DNA of 64,000 bases from Bradyrhizobium quebecense (GTDB lineage Bacteria; Pseudomonadota; Alphaproteobacteria; Rhizobiales; Xanthobacteraceae), in NCBI RefSeq assembly GCF_013373795.3, contig NZ_CP088022.1, positions 4,402,001 to 4,466,000 of the forward strand, given 5' to 3'. The notes beneath the pieces are model-generated. The model was not told where the DNA came from. It did not search any database and saw nothing but the letters and a program-made list of their open reading frames with translations. This document shows, in pieces, positions 9,062 through 18,029 of the stretch. The position numbers and the translations under genes are program-made. The first letter of the stretch is position 1. Every line of letters begins with the position of its first letter.

Positions 9062-9583
9062 TTAGAGCAAGAGGCTGATCGGCAGATCCGGCTCGGCGAG
9101 CATCAGTGCCGGCGGCGCCAGCGCGGGCAACAGGCAGAGGGCCAGCAGCAGCGCCGGCAGCACCTTGCCTTGCTGCGCGGCATCGCCTGGAGCTTGCGCA
9201 TCGTTCGACTGATCGGTGGGTGCGTCCGGCTCCGGCGCCGGCTCTTGGGGCAGTACGTCCTGGGGCAGTTTCGCCGCCGCGGTCACGATGCGGTCGACAA
9301 GACCCTTGGGTGCACGAACCGGCGGCGCCGTGAGCGCCCGGCGTACCGCGCTCGCCTGCTCATAGAGCGTCCGCGCCTCAGCCGAGGATGCGAGCAGCTG
9401 GACGGCGGCAAGACGTTGATCATCGGGCCAGCGGGACAGATCCTCCCCCAGCCGGTCGATCAGGTCTTCGAATGTCGCAACGTCCATCCCGCGCGCAGAT
9501 CCAGCCTCGTCGCCAAGGCTGTCATAAAGCATTCGCGGGACGGCGGAAATCAATTTCCGCCGCCGTAGCGTCAGGTCCAGCAT
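9062..9583 (-). CDS. Small membrane protein with RWP motif, possible anti-sigma factor
   Basis: The 173-residue product has a cytoplasmic-looking N-terminal helix bundle (FEDLIDRLGEDLSRWPDDQR, then LLASSAEARTLYEQASAVRR), a Pro/Gln-rich linker, and one C-terminal hydrophobic segment (VLPALLLALCLLPALAPPALML). Proteins with this D-x-RWP-x-x-x-R plus PEAR/AEAR pattern are common near ECF sigma factors in alphaproteobacteria. An ECF sigma gene lies at 12857-13558 on the same strand. An anti-sigma role is therefore plausible but unproven. Start 9583 (MLDLTLRRR) is chosen over a GTG three codons upstream. Confidence 0.55.
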   Translation of the reverse strand: MLDLTLRRRKLISAVPRMLYDSLGDEAGSARGMDVATFEDLIDRLGEDLSRWPDDQRLAAVQLLASSAEARTLYEQASAVRRALTAPPVRAPKGLVDRIVTAAAKLPQDVLPQEPAPEPDAPTDQSNDAQAPGDAAQQGKVLPALLLALCLLPALAPPALMLAEPDLPISLLL

Positions 9584-9678
9584 GGTGCTCACCGAGCGGC
9601 CTTTTTCCCCAACAGGACGCCCGCCCGAGCGCCCTGCCCCCTCCCGGCGAAACGGGGTTCGCCGGCCGGTTCGCCCGC

Positions 9679-10122
9679 TCAGCGGCCGGCTGCTGATTCG
9701 AGCGTCTTGTCGAGTGTCCTGGCCTTGGCGGCCTTGCCGGCGGTCGCCTCGACGAACTTCCAGGCGTCGCGGAGCTCGGTCAGGCTGGCAATGATGCGCC
9801 GGAAATTCTCCCTGGCGTGCGGCCGGCCGTAGGAGCGCAGGCACGCCATGATCAGCGCATTGTAGGTCCGGAACAGGCGGTCGGCCATCGCGCCGCCGCG
9901 GGTGACGTCGAGATGGTGGCTCAGGCCGCGCAGGATCGCGGTCGCCCGCGTCAGATAGGTATGCCCTTCCTCGAAGCGCTTCGCCTCGTGCGCATCCAGC
10001 GCCTTCTGCAGCAACGTGATGGCGCCGTCGCACAGCATCACCACCGCCTTCAGCGGCGGGACCGCCACCGCGGCGGATCGATAGGCATTGTTGGCAAGGT
10101 AGGCCGTAGCATTCTGGGTCAT
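9679..10122 (-). CDS. fliS: Flagellin export chaperone FliS
   Basis: FliS binds the flagellin C-terminus and prevents premature polymerisation in the cytoplasm. The 147-residue helical product has the FliS features YLANNAYRSAAV near the N-terminus, MLCDGAITLLQKALDAHEA, and the long second helix (RATAILRGLSHHLDV..GGAMADRLFRTYNAL). Its ATG overlaps the fliD stop as TAATG, giving translational coupling. The order fliC-fliD-fliS is the classical one. Confidence 0.88.
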   Translation of the reverse strand: MTQNATAYLANNAYRSAAVAVPPLKAVVMLCDGAITLLQKALDAHEAKRFEEGHTYLTRATAILRGLSHHLDVTRGGAMADRLFRTYNALIMACLRSYGRPHARENFRRIIASLTELRDAWKFVEATAGKAAKARTLDKTLESAAGR

Positions 10123-11828
10123 TATTTACTCGATGATGCGTTCAGGAGGGCACTCAGGTAGCCCAGCGTGTTGTTCGCGCTTTCGATGGCGGCCTGATAA
10201 TTGGCGTATTGAAGCTGCAGCTGCGCCTTGAACGTCGCCGCATTGCTCTGGATGTCGCTGACCTGGGACTGCAGATCGGTATCGCGCGACTGCAGGTTGG
10301 TGATCATGGTCTGTAGCTGACCGCTGCTCCCGGAGTTGGTTTGCGCGAGCTGATAGAGTTGTGCCGCAAGCCCGGACGATGACGTCACGGTGATCGATTG
10401 CGAAGTCGAGCCGGTGTAGGTGAATGCCATGCCGGCGTAGATCGTGCCCGAATTGCCGATGATGGTGTTGCCGACCACCGAAAAGCCGGAACTGTCGCCG
10501 CCGACCGAGGCGCCGGTCAGCGTGCCGGTCGAATCCACCGTCACATCGAGCGTGAACGATTGCGGCGACGTGCCGGTGTTGACGACGTTGAGCTGGCTGG
10601 ACGAGGTCGTCGTCTGCGCGGACAGCAGCTTGGTAACGCCGGCCAGATTTTGCGTCAGCACGGTCGACAGCGTACCGGTATCGAGCTGCAGCTCGTTGTT
10701 CTCGTTGAACGACAGGCCGAGGTCGGCCATCGTCATTCCGCCGACGGAGCCGCTAAGCACCTGCTGAAGCTGGGTCATGATATCGCGCATCGTGCTGTCG
10801 CCGAACAGCACCGCGCTCGATGCGGCGGTGCCGTCGGAATTCTGCGCGGACTGCGCGATCACCTGGTCGCGAAATGCGTTGTAGTTGGTAACGAAGGTCT
10901 GCAACGCTGACGTGATCTGGCTGGTGTCGGTCGAGATGCTGATGTTCAGGCTGGTGCCGCTGGGCGTCGGCTGCAGCAAATCGAACGTGACGCCCGAGAG
11001 AACGTCGGAAATATCGTTGGTGTTGCGGGTGAGCGCGATGCCGTCGAGGGTGAATTCCGCGGATTGCGCCTTCTGCAACACGTCGGTGAACGCCCCCGAA
11101 GTATCGGTGACCCCGAGCTTGTTCAGGATGTCGTCGCCGGATGTCGATGAATAGGTGATGTTTGCGGCGTCCTGGGTCCCCGTCAGCACCATCTCATAGG
11201 ACCCGCTCGACACCTGGACGATAGAGGCCTGAACATTGGTCGCCGAGGTCTGGGCATTGATGGTGTCGACGATATCCTGCATCGACATGCCGCTGGTGAT
11301 CGAGATCGCCGTGCTGCTGCCGCCGGCGAGGCCCAGCGAAAACGTTCCCGAATAGCCGAGTGCGGTCGAACTGCTCGACTGCGAAGCGCCGATCACTTTC
11401 TGCGCGGTTGCGAGCTGGGTGATCTGGAGCGCGTGATCGCCGGTCGCCGAGCCGCTGTTGACGCTCATCGACAGCGCCGAGGAGGCGCTGACGTCGCCGG
11501 TGGACGAAATCGTCGCCGAACGTGTGGCGAACGCATTGGTGGCGATCGAGTTGATGATCGACGTGCTGAGCGACGACAGCCCGGTTGCCAGCGTCGACAG
11601 CTCGGTCTGTAGCGACTGATAGGCGGTGACCTTGGCCTGGTTCGCGCTAATCTTGGTGGTGATCGTGGTCGCCGCCGTGAGCTTGGCGTTGACTTCGGCA
11701 TCGATCAGGGCAGTCCAGTCGATACTGGCCGAATTGGTCGTGCCGGTCGTGGTCACCGTGCTGGCAGAGCTGGCGGAACTCGACGATGTCGCGCCTGATG
11801 TGCTCGAGGTGGCGCTGCTAACCGTCAT
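10122..11828 (-). CDS. fliD: Flagellar filament cap protein FliD (HAP2)
   Basis: FliD caps the filament tip and inserts flagellin subunits. The 568-residue product has a low-complexity Ser/Thr N-terminus, a FliD_N-like region (IDWTALIDAEVNAKL..ITTKISANQAKVTAYQSL), the FliD_C region (SAEFTLDGIALTRNTNDISD), and a long C-terminal coiled coil (DTDLQSQVSDIQSNAATFK..LQLQYANYQAAI). It lies between flagellin and fliS. Length and order agree with a complete, functional cap protein. Confidence 0.9.
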   Translation of the reverse strand: MTVSSATSSTSGATSSSSASSASTVTTTGTTNSASIDWTALIDAEVNAKLTAATTITTKISANQAKVTAYQSLQTELSTLATGLSSLSTSIINSIATNAFATRSATISSTGDVSASSALSMSVNSGSATGDHALQITQLATAQKVIGASQSSSSTALGYSGTFSLGLAGGSSTAISITSGMSMQDIVDTINAQTSATNVQASIVQVSSGSYEMVLTGTQDAANITYSSTSGDDILNKLGVTDTSGAFTDVLQKAQSAEFTLDGIALTRNTNDISDVLSGVTFDLLQPTPSGTSLNISISTDTSQITSALQTFVTNYNAFRDQVIAQSAQNSDGTAASSAVLFGDSTMRDIMTQLQQVLSGSVGGMTMADLGLSFNENNELQLDTGTLSTVLTQNLAGVTKLLSAQTTTSSSQLNVVNTGTSPQSFTLDVTVDSTGTLTGASVGGDSSGFSVVGNTIIGNSGTIYAGMAFTYTGSTSQSITVTSSSGLAAQLYQLAQTNSGSSGQLQTMITNLQSRDTDLQSQVSDIQSNAATFKAQLQLQYANYQAAIESANNTLGYLSALLNASSSK

Positions 11829-11891
11829 GTCGACACCTCCGCCGTCGTGAGAATCGGGCCGGCACGATGCCGGCCCGATCTATCGTTCGAA

Positions 11892-12716
11892 TTAGCCGAG
11901 CAGCTTCAGCAGGTACTGCGGCATCTGGTTCGCGGCGGTTTCCGCCGACACCGCGGCCTGGGTCTTCACTTCGGCCGACGACAGCGTCGCCTGCTCGGAA
12001 GCGATATCGACGTCCTTGATCGCCGAGTTCGCGGACTGCAGGTTCTGGGTCTGGGTCGAGATCGAGTCGGCGCTGAAGTTGAAGCGCGATTCCTGGGCAC
12101 CGATCTCGGCGCGGGCGGACGACACGGTGTCGATCGCGCTGTCGAGGGCCGACATTGCGCTGGTGGCGCTCGACAGGCTGGAGACGTCGAGCGAGGTCAC
12201 GCCGAGCGAGGACGCCGTCAGGCTGGTCAGCGTGATCGTGATGGTGTCGGCCGAGGTCGAGCCGACCAGCACCGAGACGCCCGAGGAGAACACGCTCGAA
12301 CCGTCGAGCAGGCTCTGGCTGCTGTAGCGGGTGCCGGAGGCGATGGAGTCGATTTCACCCTTGAGCTGCGTGAATTCCGAGTTGATGTAGGCGCGGCTGG
12401 AATCGGCCACGGTGCCGGAGGCGGACTCGGAGGCCAGCGACTTCATGCGGGCCAGGATGTCCGAGATGTTGGACGCGCCGCCGTCGGCGGTCTGCAGGAT
12501 CGAGGTCGCTTGCGCCGCGTTGGTGGCGGCCTGCTGCAGCGTCGTGATGTCGGAGGAGATGCGGGTCGAGATCGCGAGGCCGGCCGCGTCGTCGGAAGCG
12601 GAGGTGATACGCGATCCGCTCGACAGCTTCGACAGCGCGCTGGTTTCCTGCTGCGAGTTGATGTTGAGGTAACGGACCGCTGAGTTGGCGGCCGTGTTGG
12701 TGGAAATTGCGGGCAT
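11892..12716 (-). CDS. Flagellin, short (lateral-type)
   Basis: This 274-residue flagellin forms the filament. The N-terminal D0/D1 domain (RYLNINSQQETSALSKLSSG, SASDDAAGLAISTRI) and the C-terminal D0/D1 domain (ARAEIGAQESRFNFSADSI, VKTQAAVSAETAANQMPQ, ending in LLKLLG) are intact. The variable D2/D3 domains are almost absent. The size is near that of the short flagellins I know from Bradyrhizobium lateral flagella, rather than the longer subpolar ones. It leads the fliD-fliS group, and a glycan-type cassette lies just beyond the sigma factor gene. Confidence 0.92.
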   Translation of the reverse strand: MPAISTNTAANSAVRYLNINSQQETSALSKLSSGSRITSASDDAAGLAISTRISSDITTLQQAATNAAQATSILQTADGGASNISDILARMKSLASESASGTVADSSRAYINSEFTQLKGEIDSIASGTRYSSQSLLDGSSVFSSGVSVLVGSTSADTITITLTSLTASSLGVTSLDVSSLSSATSAMSALDSAIDTVSSARAEIGAQESRFNFSADSISTQTQNLQSANSAIKDVDIASEQATLSSAEVKTQAAVSAETAANQMPQYLLKLLG

Positions 12717-12856
12717 GAGTAGCTCCTGTGCTGATGGGGCATCGCATGCCGCATCGTGAGAAAGAAAGGTGACGCGGATCCAGCCCCCGTCCGACCGATC
12801 AAACGGGTCGGCCGCCGGTGGTCAGGCGCGAAAACTTCAGAAGCCGGAATTTATGG

Positions 12857-13558
12857 TTAGCAGTCGGTAAACGCGCCGCGCAGGTCGCGCTCGTGCCGCT
12901 TGAGCAGCTCGCGCAGCTGTTGCCGCCCGCGCTTCAGCAGCGACTCGACCGCGGCCACGGTCGTATCCATCACCTCGGCGATCTCGCCGTTGCTCATGTT
13001 CTCGTGGTAGGAGAGGATCACCGCGACACGCTGCTGCTCGGGCAGCCGCTGCATCGCAAGCTCCAGAAGATTGCCGATCTCGTTGCGCTCGATGACGGTA
13101 GAAGCGTCGAGCTGGGTGTCGGCGACCTCGGGCACGACATCGACATTCTCGGTGCGCGGCTTGCGGCGCAGGTCGATGCAACGGTTGCTGACGACGCGAT
13201 AGAGCCAGGTCGAGAACTTGGCGCGGCCATGCTGCCAGCGGCCACGATGCGTCCAGACCTTCAGCATCGTATCCTGCACCACGTCTTCAGCATCTGCGAC
13301 GTTGCCGACGATGCGCAGCGCGATCGCGTAGGCGCGATCGACATGGCGTTCGACGAGAGCACGAAACGCCGCCTCGTCGCCGGCGGCGAGGCGGTCGAGC
13401 AGCTCCTTGTCCTCGTCCTGGATCTCGACGGTGTCGAGCGGGCCCGCATCGGCAACCGTGGGGACGTTGCTCCAGGGAGTGGCCGCTTCGACCGGCGCAG
13501 CCGCGGCCGCCGTGGCTTCCACCTCGACCGCTGCCATCACATCAAGCGCGTAACTCAT
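12857..13558 (-). CDS. ECF-type RNA polymerase sigma factor
   Basis: This sigma-70-family factor redirects RNA polymerase to specific promoters. The product has about 233 residues, with an acidic/Ala-rich N-terminal extension of about 50 residues before the core. Region 2 is seen in FRALVERHVDRAYAIALRIV..AEDVVQDTMLKVW and region 4 in MQRLPEQQRVAVILSYHEN..IAEVMDTTVAAVESLLKRG. No region 3 is present, as in all ECF factors. It sits immediately upstream of flagellin on the same strand, so control of the flagellar block, alone or with the membrane protein at 9062-9583, is suggested. Start MSYAL at 13558 is chosen; the frame opens 13 codons earlier. Confidence 0.88.
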   Translation of the reverse strand: MSYALDVMAAVEVEATAAAAAPVEAATPWSNVPTVADAGPLDTVEIQDEDKELLDRLAAGDEAAFRALVERHVDRAYAIALRIVGNVADAEDVVQDTMLKVWTHRGRWQHGRAKFSTWLYRVVSNRCIDLRRKPRTENVDVVPEVADTQLDASTVIERNEIGNLLELAMQRLPEQQRVAVILSYHENMSNGEIAEVMDTTVAAVESLLKRGRQQLRELLKRHERDLRGAFTDC

Positions 13559-14066
13559 CCGCCGCTCTCCAACCAACGCCGCAAGCACACATCGCATGCG
13601 GCTTCTGAGCGTTGAACGGAGGGGTTGAGCAAACCAGGCGAACTTTTTTCGTTATTTTTCAAATGCTTAGCTGGATTTTTTTGCCGACCGCCCGGCAAAA
13701 GCTGCCGCTCCGCGGAGGCGCAGGCAGTAATTCTACGGAGTCTGGAGCAGTCGTTCAGCATCGCCTTGCATGCCTGCGGGAGAATTCGTCGCGCCGGAAA
13801 ACGCCGTTGTCACATCAACTAACGCCACGCGAACACATGCATGCGCGGAGCATGCGAGTGATCCATCGCCGTTGGTCGCCAACTTGCATTCGACGATTGC
13901 GACTAGGCAATTTTTTCCGAATCACCATTTCGACGTTATCGGATTTTTTGAATCTGTCAGTCGCGAAGCGCGCGTTTTCGAATCCCGCATCAACTTTTTT
14001 GAATCATCGCGCCTGATTTGTCTCACGCAGGCGTTCAACGCATGAGGACTGGCGGGAATTTTGCGC
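13559..14066. promoter_or_regulatory. AT-rich divergent intergenic region
   Basis: About 500 bases lie between the ECF sigma gene and the divergent cassette. Short frames here look non-coding. The right half is clearly AT-rich against the GC-rich genome. It carries repeated TTTTTTGAATC-like strings: two exact copies, near 13943 and 13995, and a weaker TTTTCGAATC copy near 13974. Such tracts could be binding sites for a nucleoid-type or flagellar regulator and should include both promoters. Confidence 0.4.
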
Positions 14067-16571
14067 ATGACGATCATGACGGTCGACGCAACGCGTCGAG
14101 CGCAGAATGTTTCTGCATGTTCATTCGATGTTTTCGATACATTTCTGTTGCGTGCCTGCACGACGCCGGATGGCGTATTTGAAAGGGTTTTTCAGCTTTC
14201 CCGCATTGCTGAAAAATTTTCGGACATGTCCGTCAGTTTCGTTCAGCATCGAATCCAGGCTGAGGCGCGTGCGCGCAAGCTCGCGCTGGAGCGGTGCGGC
14301 TCCACTGAAGTGCGCATCGCCGACATCTATAAGTACTTTCCGTTCAGGCTGTTCGGCCTGAGCCGCGAAGCGTTGAGCGACCTCGCGCAGATCGAGTTCG
14401 AAGCCGAGCTCGAGCTGTGCCGCGCCAATCCGGAAATGCTCGAGCAATATCTGGACATGAAGCGCGGCGGCTTTCGCGTCGGCTTCATCTCCGACACGTA
14501 TTGGAGCACCGAGCAGCTCGCGCAATTGCTGCGCTCCTGCAGCCCCGGACTGACCTGGGATTTCCTCTACGCATCCTGCGATCACGGCTCTGGCAAGAGC
14601 GAAGCGCTGTTCGAGGCCTATCTCGCCGAGCAGGGCATCGATGCGGCGAGCTCGTTCCATGTCGGCGACAATCACAACGCCGATATCAAGGGCGCCCGCC
14701 GTCACGGCATCCGCCCGCGCTACTATCCGCAGGCCAGCGCGGCATTGGCATCGAAGTTTCAGCGCGAAACGTCGATCTTCGAATTGTTGTGGCCCGATCA
14801 GCCGTCGCGGCTCGATTGCGGCGCCCGCACGCTACGACGCGCGGTGACGGCACGCAGCGCAGGGCATTCTCCCGCTTTCAACCTCGGTGTGACCGTTCTC
14901 GGTCCGGTGATGGCGGCGTTCGACGCCTTCATCGAAGCACAGCGCGCTGCGCTGGCGCGCGAGGGCGCGCGCGTTGCGATCGGATTCCTCGGCCGCGACG
15001 GTCTGCTGCCGTATCGCGTCTGGCAGGCGAACCATGGCGAGACCGGCGCCTATGTCGAGATCAATCGTCGTGTCAGCCTGGTCGGGTCCGCCGATACGCT
15101 CGAACCTCTCAGTGAGCTGCTGGGCCGGGTCGTCAAGATCGACGCGGCGACCTTTGTCGATATCGTCAAGGTGCAGCCTCCGGCGGTGATGAAGTTCTTC
15201 GCGCAATATCCTGACGGCATTGCGGGCGGCCGCGAACTCGCCGACGCCCTGCCCGATCTGATGGACCCGCGCGAGATCACCGACATCGCTGCCGGTGTCC
15301 GCACGCGCCTGCTCGCTTATCTTCGGGCGAAGATCGCGGATTTCGACGGCTGCACCGACCTCATCCTCGTTGACCTCGGCTATTCCGCCAGCGTGCAGAA
15401 GTCGCTGCGGCGCATCTTCGATCGCGAAGGAATTCGCTTCCGCCTGCATGGCGCCTATCTGCTGACGCTTGACGATGCCTTCGACGACATCGCCGACAAC
15501 GACACCGCAGAAGGCCTGATCTCGGATCGCATCGTCACGCCGCACGTCAAGCGCATGTTGATCCGCAACGTCGCATTGCTGGAGCAGCTTTGCTGTTCCG
15601 ATCAAGGATCGGCACGCGACTACCGCGGCGGTGAGGTGTTGCGCGAGGGCGACCAGCGCCCGGCCGCTCAGCTGGCGCTGGCGAACGAGGTGCAGTCCGG
15701 GACGCTGGCCTATGCGTCACACGCCCGCGAATTGGCATCGCGCTATGCATTGCAGCCCGACACGGACCCCATCGTTGCCGCACGCTGGGCCGCCGCCGTG
15801 CTCGGACGTCTCCTGCTGCTGCCCGACGATGATGAACTCGTGCTGCTCGGCGGCATCAAGCATGACGTCAACCTCGGCACGCAGGCGCTCGCGCCGCTGC
15901 TCGACGCCGGCTTCATCAATGATTGCATCGTCGCCCGCGGCCTCTCGACCGCCTGCACGGCTCCGGCGCCGCCGATGTGGCTGGCCGGCAGCTTTGCCGC
16001 GTTGTCGCCGTCACACGCCTACCTCTACACATTGTTCGGCGCCAATCGCCTGCCCGCGAACGTGTTCGGCGAGGCGCAATGCGGGACGCTGCAGGTCGGC
16101 CTGTTCGGGTCGGACGGCCAGGCGTCGCTGGAAGCCGTCAGCGTCTATCATACCGGGCTGGGCGACCTCCGCCTGCGGATTCCATTGTCGCGCCGCATGG
16201 CGGTTGCGACCATCGCGCTGCCGCTAGCAAAGCTCACCCGCGCCGGGATGCTCCACGGCATCACGGTCCAGTACGGCGAGAGCGCCGCGAAGGCGGTGGA
16301 GAGTTCGAACGTGAAGGCGATCGCCGAGGGACGGCTGATCGATGCCGGCCTCGAGCGGAGCGACCGCCAGTTTCGTGCGACCACCGAGGATGGCATGCTG
16401 TTGATCCCCGTCGACGGCTTCGAGGACGATGTTGCAATCTACACCGTCGCGTTGACTGCCCTCGACCATGACCGCATCCTTGCGGTCGAGGACCGCGACG
16501 GTAACCGGGCCCCCTCGGCCACGCTGACCTGGCGCAGCGCCAACAGTGCGCAGGCAACCATCGGCAACTGA
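14067..16571 (+). CDS. Large HAD-superfamily protein, probable glycan/sugar-phosphate enzyme
   Basis: The N-terminal 230 residues are a HAD domain. Motif I is FDVFDTFLLR (Asp at about 21 and Thr replacing the usual second Asp region as DxFDT), motif II is FISDTYWS, motif III uses the Lys in GSGKSEA, and motif IV is HVGDNHNADIKGA. The remaining 600 residues are not recognised but look globular. HAD proteins of this long type are often found in polysaccharide and glycosylation loci. Here it starts a three-gene plus-strand set with a glycosyltransferase-like gene and a formyltransferase gene, divergent from flagellin. The ATG at 14067 is chosen; a TTG lies two codons upstream. A role in flagellin or surface glycan modification is inference. 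Confidence 0.65.
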   Translation: MTIMTVDATRRAQNVSACSFDVFDTFLLRACTTPDGVFERVFQLSRIAEKFSDMSVSFVQHRIQAEARARKLALERCGSTEVRIADIYKYFPFRLFGLSREALSDLAQIEFEAELELCRANPEMLEQYLDMKRGGFRVGFISDTYWSTEQLAQLLRSCSPGLTWDFLYASCDHGSGKSEALFEAYLAEQGIDAASSFHVGDNHNADIKGARRHGIRPRYYPQASAALASKFQRETSIFELLWPDQPSRLDCGARTLRRAVTARSAGHSPAFNLGVTVLGPVMAAFDAFIEAQRAALAREGARVAIGFLGRDGLLPYRVWQANHGETGAYVEINRRVSLVGSADTLEPLSELLGRVVKIDAATFVDIVKVQPPAVMKFFAQYPDGIAGGRELADALPDLMDPREITDIAAGVRTRLLAYLRAKIADFDGCTDLILVDLGYSASVQKSLRRIFDREGIRFRLHGAYLLTLDDAFDDIADNDTAEGLISDRIVTPHVKRMLIRNVALLEQLCCSDQGSARDYRGGEVLREGDQRPAAQLALANEVQSGTLAYASHARELASRYALQPDTDPIVAARWAAAVLGRLLLLPDDDELVLLGGIKHDVNLGTQALAPLLDAGFINDCIVARGLSTACTAPAPPMWLAGSFAALSPSHAYLYTLFGANRLPANVFGEAQCGTLQVGLFGSDGQASLEAVSVYHTGLGDLRLRIPLSRRMAVATIALPLAKLTRAGMLHGITVQYGESAAKAVESSNVKAIAEGRLIDAGLERSDRQFRATTEDGMLLIPVDGFEDDVAIYTVALTALDHDRILAVEDRDGNRAPSATLTWRSANSAQATIGN

Positions 16572-16629
16572 TTTGTCCGCCTGATCTGGCCGGCCCGCTC
16601 GTAGAAGGTTAACGAGGGGTAGTGCGGGC

Positions 16630-17988
16630 ATGATTTCGGCTGACACGGTGCAAGCGGACGGCTTGCAGACGAATTTCGACCAATTGCTGGCGGCGAACGG
16701 CATCCGGATGAGCGCTGCACAGCGCCGGCGGCTCGCATGGCTGTCCGAACGGCTCGGACGCGCGACCATCCACCAGGCCGGTTCCGTGCCGGGGCGGGAC
16801 CATGGCGTCATCATCCTCGTCGAGCCGCCGAGCGGCCCCGCCGCCGAAATCCTCTATCGGTCACTTCGCGCCGATTGTGCGGTCGTCGTCCCCTTCGGCG
16901 AAAATCCCGGCTTCGATTTCCTGAAGTCCAAGCTGACCGACTTCGGGACGATCGGGCCGAGCTTCGATGGCCCGCACGAGATGTGGTGGGGCGGCCTCAA
17001 CTGGCGCCCGATCGCGCCCGCGGAAGGCTCCCGATCCGACTCGGCGCTGCGCGTGGTCTCCTGCTATCCCCGCGCCTACGGCGACGATCATGCCGGCGCG
17101 CTCCGCGAGAAGCTGGCCGAATTCGACATCGCCTGCGACATCGTGCCGATCGACGCCGCGGATGGCGAGCACATGCGCGCGTCCGAGAAGTCTGCCTTCA
17201 TGCTGCGGATGTGGCAGGAGCACCGCGAGCCGCTGCTCTTCATCGAGGCCGATGCGACGCTCAGCGAACCACCATTGCTGCCGTCCTCCCTCGAATGCGA
17301 CATCGCACTCCACAAGTGGAACCGGTGGGAGATGTCGGCGCGCACTTTGTATCTCGGCCGCACCCTGGCCGCCGAGTCGCTGCTGCGCAACTGGCATCAC
17401 ATCGCGACCGCCTATCCCGCGGTCTGGGAGGGCTACCTGCTCGACCAGGCCTGGAGCCTGACGTCGTCGCAAATGGCGCTCGACACCGCGTGGCTGCCGC
17501 GCTCGTACCATGCCCCCGCCGAAGATGCCGGCACGCCCCGCCACACCACGGTCGTCCACAATCTGCCGACCGATAACAGCGACCTTGGGCCCGATGCCGA
17601 ATTCGGCGTCACGATGCGGGCCGCGCGGCGCGCCAGCCGCAGCGGCGGCCGCGACGCCATGATCGTGATCAAGTCGCAGGCGGCCTCGAACAACGCGATC
17701 ACCGTGATCATGCGCGATATCGCGACCAGCGACGCACGCGAAATGGCTGCCAGCATCGAGGCCGTCACCGGCGCGTTCGCCGCCGATTGCGGAGGGTTCG
17801 GCCGGCTCGAGCTCGCGCTTTGCCCCTGGCAGGACGATATCCGCGCGGCAAAATCGGCAGCCGCCAGCGCGAACAGCCGGATCATCGAGATTGCGCCCTG
17901 GCAGGCATTGCCGGCCGATCTGTTCCGCACCGTGGGTCAGTCCCACGATGCCGGCAGCGTCGTCGTCATGGCCGGGCAGCGCGGCTGA
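16630..17988 (+). CDS. Glycosyltransferase-like protein (putative)
   Basis: This 452-residue soluble protein has no signal peptide. Its central part (YPRAYGDDHAGALREKLAEF, then SEKSAFMLRMWQEHREPLLF followed by IEADA) resembles nucleotide-diphospho-sugar transferases, in which a hydrophobic strand ends in an acidic DxD-like IEADA motif. The flanking regions are not recognised. It lies 58 bases after the HAD gene and 41 bases before the formyltransferase gene on the same strand, so co-transcription is likely. The transferase call is a fold-level guess from the pattern and neighbours. Confidence 0.5.
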   Translation: MISADTVQADGLQTNFDQLLAANGIRMSAAQRRRLAWLSERLGRATIHQAGSVPGRDHGVIILVEPPSGPAAEILYRSLRADCAVVVPFGENPGFDFLKSKLTDFGTIGPSFDGPHEMWWGGLNWRPIAPAEGSRSDSALRVVSCYPRAYGDDHAGALREKLAEFDIACDIVPIDAADGEHMRASEKSAFMLRMWQEHREPLLFIEADATLSEPPLLPSSLECDIALHKWNRWEMSARTLYLGRTLAAESLLRNWHHIATAYPAVWEGYLLDQAWSLTSSQMALDTAWLPRSYHAPAEDAGTPRHTTVVHNLPTDNSDLGPDAEFGVTMRAARRASRSGGRDAMIVIKSQAASNNAITVIMRDIATSDAREMAASIEAVTGAFAADCGGFGRLELALCPWQDDIRAAKSAAASANSRIIEIAPWQALPADLFRTVGQSHDAGSVVVMAGQRG

Positions 17989-18029
17989 TCAACGGTACAA
18001 TAACCAGGCAAGAGAAGGACATCGACATC

